From: Candidatus Nitricoxidireducens bremensis
Lineage (GTDB): Bacteria; Pseudomonadota; Gammaproteobacteria; Burkholderiales; Rhodocyclaceae
NCBI GenBank assembly: GCA_030247725.1
Contig: JAOTRT010000013.1
Location: forward strand, 37,423-101,422
Length of the DNA stretch: 64,000 bases
Reading direction: 5' to 3'
The notes beneath the pieces are model-generated. The model saw only the letters and a list, made by a program, of their open reading frames with translations, was not told where the DNA came from and ran no database searches. Below, one piece after another: positions 42,854-52,910 of the stretch. Numbering within the stretch: the stretch's first letter is position 1; every line of letters begins with the position of its first letter. The position numbers and the translations under genes are program-made.

Positions 42854-43990
42854 ATGCCGCACCGTATCCTCAACGTTCCCGAAAAAGGCATGCTCGAAGG
42901 TTTCGAGCGCGCCCTTGCCTCCCGCGGCATCGTCGCCGACGACGCCCAGATGGAGGCGGCCCATCGCCTGCAGGATTTCTACGACGGCCTCGTCGCCTTC
43001 AAGGCGGCGCGGCGCAACACCCTGCGCAAGCTGCTGGTGCGCCCGCAGTTGCCCAAGGGCGTCTGGTTCTGGGGCGGCGTCGGCCGCGGCAAGAGCTTCC
43101 TCATGGACTGCTTCTTCGAGGCCGTGCCCTACCAGCGCAAGCGCCGCGTACATTTCCACGCCTTCATGCGCGAGATCCACGAGCGCCTGCAGCAGCTCAA
43201 GCACGAGGCCGATCCGCTCGCCAAGGTGGCAGCCCAGGTGGCGAAGGAAACGCGCCTGATGTGCTTCGACGAATTCCACGTTTCCGACATCGCCGACGCC
43301 ATGATCCTCGGCCGTCTCATGGCGGCCCTGTTCGACGCCGGCGTGCTGTTCGGCATCACCTCCAACTATCCGCCCGACGGCCTCTATCCGAACGGCCTGC
43401 AGCGCGACCGCCTGCTGCCCACCATTGCGTTGCTGAACGAGCGCCTCGACGTCATCCGCATCGACGCCGGCATCGACTATCGGCTGCGGGCCCTGGAGCA
43501 GGCCGACATCTACCATGTGCCGGCGGACGCGGCTTCCGACGGCCTGCTGATGAAGACCTTCGCCCAGATCGCCCACGGCGAGGGCCATGCCCGGCCGCTG
43601 CAAGTCCTCGGCCGCGAGGTGCCGGTGGTCCATCGGGCGCCGGGCGTGGCCTGGTTCGACTTCGCCACCCTCTGCGGCGGGCCCCGCTCCCAGAACGACT
43701 ACCTGGAACTGGCCCACGGTTTCCACACCGTGTTTCTCGCCGGGGTACCTAGGATGAACGCCAGCATGTCCTCCGAGGCGCGCCGTTTCACCTGGCTGGT
43801 GGATGTCTTCTACGACCATCGCGTCAAGCTGGTCATCACGGCGGATGCCGCGCCCGAGGCGCTCTATACCGAGGGCACCCAGGCGGAGGAGTTCAAGCGC
43901 ACCGTCTCGCGCCTGATCGAGATGGGTTCCCACGAGTATCTCGCCAGCGCCCACCGCCGCTTCGAAACCCATTCCCAGACCGGCGCCTGA
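42854..43990 (+). CDS. zapE: cell division ATPase ZapE
   Basis: 378 residues of the AFG1/ZapE AAA family. Walker A GGVGRGKSFLMD, Walker B LMCFDEFHVSDIADA and the NYPPDGLYPNGLQR segment are diagnostic. ZapE associates with the Z-ring and helps division under stress. Length is typical. ATG 42854 lies 16 bases after the sensor gene. Confidence 0.95.
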   Translation: MPHRILNVPEKGMLEGFERALASRGIVADDAQMEAAHRLQDFYDGLVAFKAARRNTLRKLLVRPQLPKGVWFWGGVGRGKSFLMDCFFEAVPYQRKRRVHFHAFMREIHERLQQLKHEADPLAKVAAQVAKETRLMCFDEFHVSDIADAMILGRLMAALFDAGVLFGITSNYPPDGLYPNGLQRDRLLPTIALLNERLDVIRIDAGIDYRLRALEQADIYHVPADAASDGLLMKTFAQIAHGEGHARPLQVLGREVPVVHRAPGVAWFDFATLCGGPRSQNDYLELAHGFHTVFLAGVPRMNASMSSEARRFTWLVDVFYDHRVKLVITADAAPEALYTEGTQAEEFKRTVSRLIEMGSHEYLASAHRRFETHSQTGA

Positions 43991-44126
43991 GGGCGCTTCC
44001 GCGTCGCAGGCCGGGGGATGTCGGCAGCCTTGCGCCCGTCCGAATGGACTACGTCAATCGACGGATTGCCGCTTCCTCCCTCACGCAGCATGATGGCGGC
44101 GTATCGAGGAAAGAGGAGGCCGCGCC

Positions 44127-44354
44127 ATGAATCCATCTGTTGCGCGCTGCGGCAACTGCCGCAAGCTACATGCCCAGGAGTGCTGCATGCAGCAGTCCGG
44201 CGACCGCTGCTGCGGCGAATTCGAGCACTTCGGCGAATGGCTGGTCGAGGAGATCGGCCGAGTCGAACGCCACCTGCGCCACACCACCGCCTGGGCGGGC
44301 CTTCTCGTCGGCGCCGTTGCGGTCAGCGTGGTCTGGGTGCTGATGGCGGCCTGA
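44127..44354 (+). CDS. small Cys-rich protein with a C-terminal membrane helix
   Basis: 75 residues behind a strong AGAGGAGG ribosome-binding site. The N-terminal half contains C-x2-C-x8-CC-x7-CC (ARCGNCRKLHAQECCMQQSGDRCCG), which looks like a metal-binding or redox module. The C-terminal half is a single hydrophobic helix (WAGLLVGAVAVSVVWVLMAA), so the Cys region should be on one face of the inner membrane. No family recognised. It stands alone between zapE and a peroxiredoxin, with 136 and 160 bases on either side in which I see no other gene. Confidence 0.6.
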   Translation: MNPSVARCGNCRKLHAQECCMQQSGDRCCGEFEHFGEWLVEEIGRVERHLRHTTAWAGLLVGAVAVSVVWVLMAA

Positions 44355-44514
44355 CGGTCGGCGGCGTCCCACCAACGGCCGCCGCGCCAGGCTTTCCGGT
44401 CCGATGCATGCGCCTGTAGTGGCGCCTGCCGTGCCTGCGCAATGTGGACGGGCCGACGACAACTTGCCTGTGGATCGGTGTTAGTATCGAGCATCGCTTT
44501 CGTCGGAGAAAACG

Positions 44515-44994
44515 ATGCTGCAAATAGGTCAATCTGCGCCAGGATTCGCGTTGCCGGACGCCGACATGGAACTGTTCGACTTCGCGGCGTTGCGGGGCAA
44601 GCACCATGCGGTGCTGTTCTTCTACCCCAAGGATGGAACCCCCTACTGTACCCAGGAGGCCATCGAGTTCTCCGATCACGAGGAGGAATTCCAGCGCCTC
44701 GGTGCGGTGATCCTCGGCATCTCCCGGGACGACTGTCTGGCCCACGCGGATTTTGCCGACAAGCACGGCATTTCGGTGCGCCTGCTCTCCGACATGGACG
44801 GCAAGGTCGGCCACCAGTACGGCGTCTACCACTACCGTGAGCATCAAGGACACAAGAAGCTGACCGTGGTACGGTCCACCTTCGTCATCGACAAGCAGGG
44901 CATCGTCCGCCATGCGCTCTACGACGTGACGCCCAAGGGCCACGCCGCCGAGATCTACAAACTCGTCAAAGGATTGAACCACTCATGCAAGTAG
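44515..44994 (+). CDS. thiol peroxidase, BCP/PrxQ family
   Basis: 159 residues. Peroxiredoxin fold with the peroxidatic Cys45 in GTPYCTQEA. The resolving cysteine five residues later (position 50) found in many BCP proteins is an isoleucine here; other cysteines are Cys74 and Cys158. It may act as a 1-Cys enzyme or use Cys74. It reduces hydrogen peroxide or organic peroxides in the cytoplasm. Its stop codon lies ten bases inside the slyD gene, so the two are translationally coupled. Confidence 0.9.
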   Translation: MLQIGQSAPGFALPDADMELFDFAALRGKHHAVLFFYPKDGTPYCTQEAIEFSDHEEEFQRLGAVILGISRDDCLAHADFADKHGISVRLLSDMDGKVGHQYGVYHYREHQGHKKLTVVRSTFVIDKQGIVRHALYDVTPKGHAAEIYKLVKGLNHSCK

Positions 44995-45470
44995 CCAAGA
45001 ACACCGTCGTGACCCTCCAATATCGCGTCACCGACAGCGATGGCAACCTGGTGGACGAGGGGCACGAGCCCCTGGTCTATCTTCACGGCGGCTATGGCGG
45101 CATCTTCGACAAGATCGAGGAAACCATCCAGGGCATGGACGCCGGCGCCAAGTTCGACGTGCGCCTCCAGCCCGACGATGCCTTCGGCGACTACGACGCC
45201 GAACTCGTGATGATCGAGCCGCGCAATCTCTTCCCCGACAACATCGAGGTCGGCATGCAGTTCGAACGTGGCACGGAAGAGGGCGACGACGACGGCGAGC
45301 TCTACACCATCACCGACATCGCCGAGGACAAGGTCGTCGTGGACGGCAACCATCCCCTGGCCGGCATGGTGCTGGTCTTCTCGGGCACCATCGCCGAGGT
45401 GCGCGCCGCCAGCGACGAGGAAATCGCCCACGGCCACGTGCATGCGCCGGGCGGGCACCACCACCACTGA
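44985..45470 (+). CDS. slyD: FKBP-type peptidyl-prolyl isomerase SlyD
   Basis: 161 residues. FKBP domain with the inserted chaperone flap of SlyD (ELVMIEPRNLFPDNIEVGMQFE, then DDDGELYTITDIAEDKVVVDGNHPLAG). The C-terminal tail HGHVHAPGGHHHH is histidine-rich and should bind Ni/Zn, as in E. coli SlyD, which assists hydrogenase maturation. Overlaps the peroxiredoxin gene by ten bases. Confidence 0.93.
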   Translation: MQVAKNTVVTLQYRVTDSDGNLVDEGHEPLVYLHGGYGGIFDKIEETIQGMDAGAKFDVRLQPDDAFGDYDAELVMIEPRNLFPDNIEVGMQFERGTEEGDDDGELYTITDIAEDKVVVDGNHPLAGMVLVFSGTIAEVRAASDEEIAHGHVHAPGGHHHH

Positions 45471-45492
45471 GCGGCTGTTGTCGGCTGAAACC

Positions 45493-45516
45493 ACGGGCCC
45501 TGAGCGGGCCCGTTTT
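45493..45516 (+). terminator. rho-independent terminator after slyD
   Basis: ACGGGCCC and GGGCCCGT form an eight-base stem with a five-base loop, followed by TTTT. It lies right against the stop codon of the convergent phosphoesterase gene and may serve both. Confidence 0.85.
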
Positions 45517-46457
45517 CATTGGGGCAGGTAGGGCCGCGCCTCGAAGCGGAAGACCCGGGGATCGGCAGCGTCCGCGCTGCCCTTCACCCAGCCCAGGGTC
45601 GGCGAGCCGTAGGTTTCCACGCGCGTGAAGTTGGGGATCGTCTCGCCGCGGCGGTCCCGCAGGGGCCGGTCGATGCGGAAGTAATGGGTGTCGCCGTGCA
45701 CCAGCACCACCTGGCCAGGGAAGGCCAGGGTCGCCTCCCGCAGTTGGTCCACGAATTCCCGGTAGCCGTTGGGCTTGCCGTCCCGATCCCGGGCTCCTTC
45801 CAGGTCCGGGTTGCCCTGGATGACGAGCAGGATGCCCGCCAGCCCGCGCTCCCGTGCGTGGGCGAAGGCGGCGGCGAGCCAGGCCCGCGTCGCCCGGCTG
45901 CGCTCGACGAATTCCGCCGACGGCCCCCTGTCCCGCGTCGTCCCGGACCAGTTGTTGTTGCTGCCCGGCACGTTGAGGCCCACGAACAGCACGCCGCCCG
46001 CCTGCCAGCGCACGTTCTCCCGGTAGGCGGCGAAGGCGGGGTCGGCGCTCTGGCGTTCGAGTCTCAAGCGGCGCCGGCCCAGGCTTTCGTCGCCGGCGAA
46101 GAAGGTTTCCCGCAGCGTCGCCAGGCGTTCCAGGGGATCGCGGCTGCCGTTGCTTCTGCGGTGGCAGTCGGTCCAGTCGTTGTCGCCGGGAACGAAGATC
46201 AAAGGATGTGCCGCCGCGTCGAAGACGCCGCGGATGTCGACGTACACCGTGTCGCTGCAGGGACTGCCGCCGCTCTTGATGTCGCCGTCGTGAACGGCGA
46301 AGGCAAGATTCTCGGCCGCCATCTCCGCCATCATCTGCGGCAGCTGGCGGCGCTCCCAGTCGTTGTAGGGTGTATCGCCGAAGAGGCCGAAGGCGACGGG
46401 CTCGGCGCGGGCCGCGAGGGCAATGGCGGCCAGCAGACCGGCGACGGCGCGCTTCAA
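45516..46457 (-). CDS. exported calcineurin-like phosphoesterase
   Basis: 313 residues starting at TTG 46457, whose TTGA overlaps the mutS stop. A signal peptide ([19 protein letters not shown]) leads to a metallophosphoesterase core: [35 protein letters not shown] and a C-terminal HGDTHYFRI. These are the metal ligands of the calcineurin fold. Substrate unknown, periplasmic location inferred. No in-frame ATG fits the signal peptide, hence the TTG start. Confidence 0.82.
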   Translation of the reverse strand: MKRAVAGLLAAIALAARAEPVAFGLFGDTPYNDWERRQLPQMMAEMAAENLAFAVHDGDIKSGGSPCSDTVYVDIRGVFDAAAHPLIFVPGDNDWTDCHRRSNGSRDPLERLATLRETFFAGDESLGRRRLRLERQSADPAFAAYRENVRWQAGGVLFVGLNVPGSNNNWSGTTRDRGPSAEFVERSRATRAWLAAAFAHARERGLAGILLVIQGNPDLEGARDRDGKPNGYREFVDQLREATLAFPGQVVLVHGDTHYFRIDRPLRDRRGETIPNFTRVETYGSPTLGWVKGSADAADPRVFRFEARPYLPQ

Positions 46458-49042
46458 GATTCCGCGAGCTTCCGCAGCTGGTAGAGGCGGTCGAGGGCTT
46501 CCCGCGGCGAAAGGGCGTCCGGGTCCAGGTCCCGCAGGGCGTCCACGGCCGGATGGGGCGCGGCCTCCACGGGGGGCGGCAGGGCGGCGAACAGGTCGGG
46601 CTGGGGACCGGCGGCCACTTCGCGGTTTTCCAGGCGCGAGAGATGCCGCTTGGCGTCGCGCACCACGCTGCCGGGAATGCCCGCCAGCGCGGCGACCTGG
46701 ATGCCGTAGCTCTGGGAGGCGGGGCCTTCCTCCACGGCGTGCATGAAGACGATGCGGTGGCCGTGTTCCACCGCGTCGAGATGCACGTTGGCGCATTCCG
46801 CGTAGTCCTGGGAAAGGCGCGTCAGCTCGAAGTAGTGGGTGGCGAACAGGGTGTAGGCCCGGTTCTTCTCGATCAGGTGCCGGGCGATGGCGAAGGCCAG
46901 GGCCAGGCCGTCGAAGGTGGAGGTGCCGCGGCCGATCTCGTCCATCAGCACCAGGGAGCGGTCGGTGGCGCCGTGGAGGATGGCGGCCGCCTCGGTCATT
47001 TCCACCATGAAGGTGGAGCGGCCCGAGGCCAGGTCGTCGGCGGCGCCGATGCGCGTGTAGATGGCGTCCAGGGGCCCCAGGCGGCAACGCTTCGCCGGTA
47101 CGAAGCTGCCGCAGTGGGCCAGCAGGGCGATCAGCGCCGTCTGGCGCATGTAGGTCGATTTACCGCCCATGTTGGGGCCGGTGATGAGCAGGAGCTTCCG
47201 CGTCGTCGCCAGGCGGGCGTCGTTGGCGATGAAGTCGTCCACCTGCCGCTCCACCACCGGATGGCGGCCGTCCTCGATCTCCATGACGGCCTCGTTGCAG
47301 AACTCGGGGCGACGGTAGTCATAGCGGGCGGCGGCCTCGGCGAAGGCCGCCAGGCCGTCGAGACGGGCGAGGGCACGGGCGATGCGCTGCAGCTCGGGAA
47401 TCCACTGGGCCAACTGGTCCAGCAGTTCCTCGAACAGCCGCTTCTCCAGGGCCAGGGCCCGGTCGTTGGCCGACAGGGCCTTGTCCTCGAAGGCCTTGAG
47501 TTCCGGCGTGATGTAGCGCTCGGCGTTCTTCAGGGTCTGGCGACGGCGGTAGTCGTCGGGAATCTTCTCCACGTGGGCGTGGGTGACCTCGATGTAGAAG
47601 CCGTGCACCTTGTTGTATTCGACCTTAAGGCTACTGATCCCGGTGCGCTCCCGCTCCCGGGCCTCCAGCTCCAGCAGGAAAGCGCCGCAGTTGGCCTGGA
47701 TGCCGCGCAGCTCGTCGAGGTCCGCCGACCAGCCCTCGGCGATGACGCCGCCTTCCCGCAGCAGCGCGGCCGGCTCTGGCGCCACGGCGCGGGCCAGCAG
47801 TTCGTGGCAGCCGGGCGGCGGCGCCAGTTCGGCGATGGTGCGCGCCAGCAGTTCGGCCTGGGGTTGCGCCAGGACCGTGACGAGCGCCGGCAGATGGTCG
47901 AGGGTATCCCGCAGGGAGGAAAGGTCCCGGGGCCGGGCGTTGCGCAGGGCGATGCGGGCGGTGATGCGCTCCACGTCGGCGATGGGCTTGAGGGCGTCGC
48001 GCAAGTAGGGCAGGGGGCCGTCGCCTTCGCCCAGCAGTTCGGCCACGGCCTCGTGGCGGGCGGCGGCCTCGCTGCGGTCGGCCAGCGGATGGTGCAGGCA
48101 GTGGCGCAGCCAGCGGGAGCCCATGCCCGTGAGGCAGGTGTCCAGCAGGGAGAGCAGGGTGGGCGCGGGCTGGCCCCGCAGGGTCTCGGTGATCTCCAGG
48201 TTGCGGCGCGTGGCGGCGTCCAGGCGCAGCCACTGGCTGTCGATTTCGGCCACCAGGGCCGTGATGTGGGCGAGGCCCTGCATCTGGGTGGTGCGGGCGT
48301 ACTGGAACAATGCACCGGCCGCCGCCAGGCCCAGGACCGGCGTCTCGCCGCCCTCGGGCAGGAAGGCCGCCAGGTCGCGGGTGCCGAAGTGCTCGCAGAG
48401 CTGGCGCGTGGCCGCCTCCGCGTCGAAATGCCAGTCGGGCAGGCGCTTCTGCGTTGCGCCCTTCAGCTCGGCGAGATCGCGGGACAGTCCGTCGGGCAGC
48501 AGCAGCTCGGCGGGCCGCAGGCGCTCGATCTGGGCCGCCAGGGATGCCAGGGGCACCTCCACGAGGCGGAAGTCGCCGCTGGCAAGATTGAGCCAGGCCA
48601 GGCCGGCGCGCTCCCGCTCCACCGTCAGGGCGGCCAGCAGGCTGTCGCGCTTGTCGTCCAGCAGGGAGGCATCGGTGAGGGTGCCCGGCGTGACGATGCG
48701 CGTCACGGCGCGCTCCACCGGTCCCTTGCTCGTGGCCGGATCGCCGATCTGCTCGCAGATGGCCACCGACTCGCCGAGCTTCACCAGCTTGGCGAGATAG
48801 GGCTCCAGGGCGTGGAAGGGCACGCCCGCCATGGGGATGGGCTTGCCGGCCGACTGGCCCCGCGCCGTGAGCGTGATGTCGAGGAGCCGCGCCGCCTTTT
48901 CGGCATCGTCGAAGAACAGCTCGTAGAAGTCCCCCATGCGGTAGAACAGCAGCATGTCGGGATGCGCCGCCTTGAGCTGCAGGTACTGGCGCATGACGGG
49001 CGTGTGCTGGGGGGCTTCGCCGATGGGCGACGATGCTTTCAT
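46454..49042 (-). CDS. mutS: DNA mismatch repair protein MutS
   Basis: 862 residues, normal length. It recognises mismatches and recruits MutL. The N-terminal [31 protein letters not shown] holds the mismatch-wedge Phe. The ATPase domain has Walker [10 protein letters not shown] and Walker [17 protein letters not shown] 49042 is chosen because the conserved domain begins about 17 residues later. It ends in the TTGA overlap with the phosphoesterase. Confidence 0.96.
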   Translation of the reverse strand: MKASSPIGEAPQHTPVMRQYLQLKAAHPDMLLFYRMGDFYELFFDDAEKAARLLDITLTARGQSAGKPIPMAGVPFHALEPYLAKLVKLGESVAICEQIGDPATSKGPVERAVTRIVTPGTLTDASLLDDKRDSLLAALTVERERAGLAWLNLASGDFRLVEVPLASLAAQIERLRPAELLLPDGLSRDLAELKGATQKRLPDWHFDAEAATRQLCEHFGTRDLAAFLPEGGETPVLGLAAAGALFQYARTTQMQGLAHITALVAEIDSQWLRLDAATRRNLEITETLRGQPAPTLLSLLDTCLTGMGSRWLRHCLHHPLADRSEAAARHEAVAELLGEGDGPLPYLRDALKPIADVERITARIALRNARPRDLSSLRDTLDHLPALVTVLAQPQAELLARTIAELAPPPGCHELLARAVAPEPAALLREGGVIAEGWSADLDELRGIQANCGAFLLELEARERERTGISSLKVEYNKVHGFYIEVTHAHVEKIPDDYRRRQTLKNAERYITPELKAFEDKALSANDRALALEKRLFEELLDQLAQWIPELQRIARALARLDGLAAFAEAAARYDYRRPEFCNEAVMEIEDGRHPVVERQVDDFIANDARLATTRKLLLITGPNMGGKSTYMRQTALIALLAHCGSFVPAKRCRLGPLDAIYTRIGAADDLASGRSTFMVEMTEAAAILHGATDRSLVLMDEIGRGTSTFDGLALAFAIARHLIEKNRAYTLFATHYFELTRLSQDYAECANVHLDAVEHGHRIVFMHAVEEGPASQSYGIQVAALAGIPGSVVRDAKRHLSRLENREVAAGPQPDLFAALPPPVEAAPHPAVDALRDLDPDALSPREALDRLYQLRKLAES

Positions 49043-49197
49043 GGAGCGGCAGGCGGTTGGAAAGGGCGTCATTCTACCGTCGGCCACTCCTGCCGTCCGC
49101 CCAGTAGGGGGCATTCCTCCGCCCGGACAGGTCCCGGTCGCAGTATCCTTACGGCCCGCCGAAAGATAGACGCTCCGGCGAGCAACTGATAACTCTC

Positions 49198-51600
49198 ATG
49201 GCCATCAAGAAATCCGAGCTTTATTCCTCCCTCTGGGCCTCCTGCGACGAACTGCGCGGCGGCATGGACGCCAGCCAGTACAAGGACTACGTGCTGACGA
49301 TGCTCTTCGTCAAGTACATCAGCGACAAGTACGCCGACCTGCCGTTTCCCCCCATCCAGGTGCCCAAGGGCGCCAGCTTCCGCGACATGGTCGCCCTCAA
49401 AGGCCGGCCCGACATCGGCGACAAGATCAACAAGACCATCATCGCGCCGCTGGAGAAGGCCAACCGCCTCGCCATCAAGGCCGACTTCAACGACACGGCG
49501 CTGCTCGGTTCGGGCAACGAGATGGTCGAGCGCCTCTCCAACCTGATCGCCATCTTCGAGAACCCGGCCCTGGATTTCTCGAAGAACCGGGCCGACGGCG
49601 ACGATATCCTCGGCGACGCCTACGAATACCTGATGCGCCACTTCGCCACCGACAGCGGCAAGAGCAAGGGCCAGTTCTACACGCCGGCCGAGGTGAGCCG
49701 CGTCATGGCCAAGATCGTCGGCATCGGCGATGCCGCCACGACCAATGCCACCACCGTGTACGACCCGACCTGCGGCTCGGGGTCGCTGCTGCTGAAGGTG
49801 GGCGACGAGGCGAAGGCCGACGTGACCCTGTTCGGCCAGGAGAAGGACGAAGCCACCAGCGGCCTGGCGCGCATGAACATGATCCTGCACAACCGGCCCG
49901 GCGCCGCCATCGAACACGGCAACACGCTGACGACGCCCAAGTTCACCGAAGGCCAGGCCCTCATGGCCTTCGACTACGTGGTCGCCAATCCGCCCTTCTC
50001 GGACAAGCGCTGGAGCACCGGCCTCGATCCGCTCCACGACCCCTACGACCGCTTTTCCACCTTCGGCGTGCCGCCGGCCAAGCAGGGCGACTACGCCTAC
50101 CTGCTGCACATCGTCCGTTCGCTGAAGAGCACCGGCCGTGGCGCCTGCATCCTGCCCCACGGCGTGCTGTTCCGCGGCAACGCCGAGGCCGACATCCGCC
50201 GCAACCTGGTGCGGCGCGGCTATATCCAGGCCATCGTCGGCCTGCCGGCGAACTTGTTTTACGGCACCGGCATTCCCGCCTGTATCGTCGTCATCGACAA
50301 GCGCGACGCCCAGGCCCGGCGCGGCATTTTCATGATCGACGCCAGCGGGGGCTACCTGAAGGACGGCCCCAAGAACCGCCTGCGCGAGCAGGACATCCAC
50401 AAGATCGTGGATGTGTTCATCCGTCAGGACGGCAGCGACCCGAAGTACGCCCGGCTGGTGGGTTTCGACGAGATCGAGAAGAACGACTACAACCTCAACC
50501 TGCCCCGCTATATCGACAGCGCCAAGGCCGAGGACCGGCAGGACATCGAAGGCCACCTCAAGGGCGGCATCCCGGCGGCGGATGTGGATGCCCTGGCCGC
50601 CTACTGGGCCGTCTGCCCCGCGCTGCGGGCCGCCCTGTTCAAGCCGAACCGGCCCGGCTACCTCGATCTGGCGGTGGATAAGGCGGCCGTGAAGGCGGCG
50701 GTCTTCGACCATCCCGAGTTCAAGGCGTACACCGGCAACATCGACTTCCATTTCGACAATTGGCGCGCCCAGGTGGGCCAGGTGCTGAAGACCCTGGTGC
50801 CCGGTTTCCATCCACGGGACTTGATCGCGCAACTCTCCGAAAGCCTGCTCTACTCCTTCAGCGACAAGCCCCTGCTCGACCCCTACGGCATCTACCAGCA
50901 TCTGATGGACTACTGGGCCGAGACCATGCGCGACGACTGTTACCTGATTACGGAGGAAGGCTGGCAGGCGCTGCCCTACCGCATCGTCGAGAAGGACAAG
51001 AAGGGCCGCGAGAAGGACAGGGGGTGGACCTGCGACCTGGTGCCCAAGTCCCTGCTGGTCGCCCGCTACTTCGCCGCCGAGCAGGCCGCCCTCGACCGTC
51101 TGGCCGCCGACCTGGAGGCCGTGGCTGCCGAACTGGCGGAACTTGAAGAAGAGCAGGGTGGCGAGGAGGGCGCCTTCGCCGCCTTCGACAAGATCAACGC
51201 CGCCGCCGTGAAGGAGCGGGTGAAGGAGATCGGCCAGGACAAGGATGCCGCCGACGAACTGGCGGTGCTGAGGCATTGGCTCGAACTGTCGGCCCGCGAG
51301 TCGGCGCTGAAGAAACAGTTCAAGGAAGCCGACGCCGCCCTCGACGCCGCCGCCTACGCCCATTACGCCAAGCTCGGCGAAGCCGAGATCAAGACCCTGG
51401 TCGTGGACGACAAATGGCTCGCCGCCCTCGACCGTGCTATCCATGGCGAACTCGACCGCGTCAGCCAGTCCCTGGCCCGACGCGTCAAGGAACTCGCCGA
51501 CCGCTACGAAACCCCGCTACCGAAGCTGACCGACCGCGTCGCCGACCTGGAAGCGCGCGTGAGCCGCCACCTGGAGAAGATGGGGTTCGCATGGAAGTGA
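49198..51600 (+). CDS. hsdM: type I restriction-modification DNA methyltransferase subunit HsdM
   Basis: 800 residues. Modification subunit, adenine-N6 methylation. N-terminal helical domain (MAIKKSELYSSLWASCDELRGGMD), SAM-binding motif D189-PTCGSG and catalytic N264-PPF. Type I HsdM proteins are usually near 500 residues; this one has about 300 extra C-terminal residues, including long charged coiled-coil stretches (AAELAELEEEQGGEE ... LARRVKELADRYETPL) that probably contact HsdS or HsdR. It overlaps hsdS by ten bases. First gene of the defence operon; the 155-base gap to mutS must hold its promoter, but none stands out. Confidence 0.95.
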   Translation: MAIKKSELYSSLWASCDELRGGMDASQYKDYVLTMLFVKYISDKYADLPFPPIQVPKGASFRDMVALKGRPDIGDKINKTIIAPLEKANRLAIKADFNDTALLGSGNEMVERLSNLIAIFENPALDFSKNRADGDDILGDAYEYLMRHFATDSGKSKGQFYTPAEVSRVMAKIVGIGDAATTNATTVYDPTCGSGSLLLKVGDEAKADVTLFGQEKDEATSGLARMNMILHNRPGAAIEHGNTLTTPKFTEGQALMAFDYVVANPPFSDKRWSTGLDPLHDPYDRFSTFGVPPAKQGDYAYLLHIVRSLKSTGRGACILPHGVLFRGNAEADIRRNLVRRGYIQAIVGLPANLFYGTGIPACIVVIDKRDAQARRGIFMIDASGGYLKDGPKNRLREQDIHKIVDVFIRQDGSDPKYARLVGFDEIEKNDYNLNLPRYIDSAKAEDRQDIEGHLKGGIPAADVDALAAYWAVCPALRAALFKPNRPGYLDLAVDKAAVKAAVFDHPEFKAYTGNIDFHFDNWRAQVGQVLKTLVPGFHPRDLIAQLSESLLYSFSDKPLLDPYGIYQHLMDYWAETMRDDCYLITEEGWQALPYRIVEKDKKGREKDRGWTCDLVPKSLLVARYFAAEQAALDRLAADLEAVAAELAELEEEQGGEEGAFAAFDKINAAAVKERVKEIGQDKDAADELAVLRHWLELSARESALKKQFKEADAALDAAAYAHYAKLGEAEIKTLVVDDKWLAALDRAIHGELDRVSQSLARRVKELADRYETPLPKLTDRVADLEARVSRHLEKMGFAWK

Positions 51601-52865
51601 GGGAGCCGAGCGCGAAGTATTTGGTGCTGGCTGCTTACAAGCAGACAGAGGTGGGAGTAATTCCGCAGGATTGGGATGCGGTCAGTACGGTCAATGCTTG
51701 CTTGAAGATACAGGATGGCACCCATTTTTCACCTAAGACTGGTGGAGGTGACTATCTATACTTGACGTCAAGGAATATCCGACGTGGGTATTTGGAGTTG
51801 TTCGCTGTCGAAACGATTGATGCAGCTCAACATGCGGCAATCTATCGTCGTTGCGATGTTCAGCAGGGTGACTTGTTACTCACAAAAGACGGAGCGAATA
51901 CGGGCAATGCTGCGCTTAACACGTTGTCAGAAGAATTCAGTCTTCTCTCAAGCGTGGCATTCCTCCGGTTTGATCCTAAGAAATATTCCGCTGGATATTT
52001 CTTGCAGCAGGTTCTTTCTCATTCGGGGCAGCGACGCATTCAAGATGCAATGTCAGGTAATGCGATCACACGGCTGACGCTCGAAAAGATAAGGAATCTA
52101 CGCTTTCCGGTTCCGCCAACTCTGTCCGAACAGCAAGCCATCGCCGAAGCTCTGAGCGATGCGGATGCGCTGATCGAATCGCTGGAACAACTGCTCGCCA
52201 AGAAGCGCCAGATCAAGCAAGGCGCGATGCAGGAACTGCTGACTGGCCAGAGGCGACCGGCAGGGTTTGCTGGTCAATGGGAAGTGAAGTGCCTTGCGCG
52301 TTTGGCGGACATCCGTAGTGGTGGAACGCCCAGCACTTCGCGCCCGGAGTATTGGGACGGCGATATCCTTTGGTGCACGCCGAGCGACATTACCGCACTG
52401 AACGGTTACAAGTATCTCAGCCACACGGGAAGACGTATTTCAGACGCCGGTTTGAAGGCCAGTTCAGCCGAGGTTATTCCGGGAAAGTCCGTTGTGATGA
52501 CATCTAGGGCAACGATTGGCGAATGCGCAATCAACCTTGTCCCGCTCGCTACCAATCAAGGCTTTAAGAACTTCGTTCCGTTCGATGACGTTGATGTCGA
52601 GTTTCTTTACTACTTGCTGCTGATGCAGACGCAGGGTTTCATCAGCTTGTGCGGGGGAAGTACCTTCCTGGAAATCGGAAAGACTCAGCTTGCCGCGTAT
52701 GAAGTCACCGTTCCTCTGGATAGAAGAGAACAAACCGCCATCGCCGCCGTCCTCTCCGACATGGACGCCGAAATCGCCGCCCTCGAAGGCAAGCTCGCCA
52801 AGGCGCGCAGCGTGAAGCAGGGCATGATGCAGGAATTGCTGACCGGGCGTATCCGGTTGGTTTGA
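51591..52865 (+). CDS. hsdS: type I restriction-modification specificity subunit HsdS
   Basis: 424 residues with two target-recognition domains, each followed by a conserved helical region (EQQAIAEALSDADALIESLEQ and EQTAIAAVLSDMDAEIAALEG, each ending MQELLTG). Together with two HsdM it selects a bipartite DNA sequence. The first target domain (about nt 51640-52110) is clearly AT-richer, with TTG/AAA/AAT codons that the neighbours avoid, which suggests replacement by recombination. Starts at ATG 51591 inside the hsdM end. Confidence 0.92.
   Translation: MEVREPSAKYLVLAAYKQTEVGVIPQDWDAVSTVNACLKIQDGTHFSPKTGGGDYLYLTSRNIRRGYLELFAVETIDAAQHAAIYRRCDVQQGDLLLTKDGANTGNAALNTLSEEFSLLSSVAFLRFDPKKYSAGYFLQQVLSHSGQRRIQDAMSGNAITRLTLEKIRNLRFPVPPTLSEQQAIAEALSDADALIESLEQLLAKKRQIKQGAMQELLTGQRRPAGFAGQWEVKCLARLADIRSGGTPSTSRPEYWDGDILWCTPSDITALNGYKYLSHTGRRISDAGLKASSAEVIPGKSVVMTSRATIGECAINLVPLATNQGFKNFVPFDDVDVEFLYYLLLMQTQGFISLCGGSTFLEIGKTQLAAYEVTVPLDRREQTAIAAVLSDMDAEIAALEGKLAKARSVKQGMMQELLTGRIRLV
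52128..52850 (+). repeat. internal duplicated conserved regions of hsdS
   Basis: The two helical spacer regions of HsdS start at 52128 and 52728, exactly 600 bases apart. They share the pattern EQ-x-AIA-x-LSD-x-DA-x-I, then KQG-x-MQELLTG. Such repeats allow exchange of target domains by homologous recombination. Confidence 0.75.
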
Positions 52866-52910
52866 GGTGTCGCGCCGCCGTGACGGCGGCATGAATTCCG
52901 GTATGGAGCC

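Noticed and set aside
43991..44126. Possible second riboswitch-like leader before the small Cys-rich protein
   Set aside because: A GGACGGGCGCAAGG stretch on the minus strand recalls the aptamer core, but it is on the wrong strand for the gene and no flanking GNRA hairpin forms.
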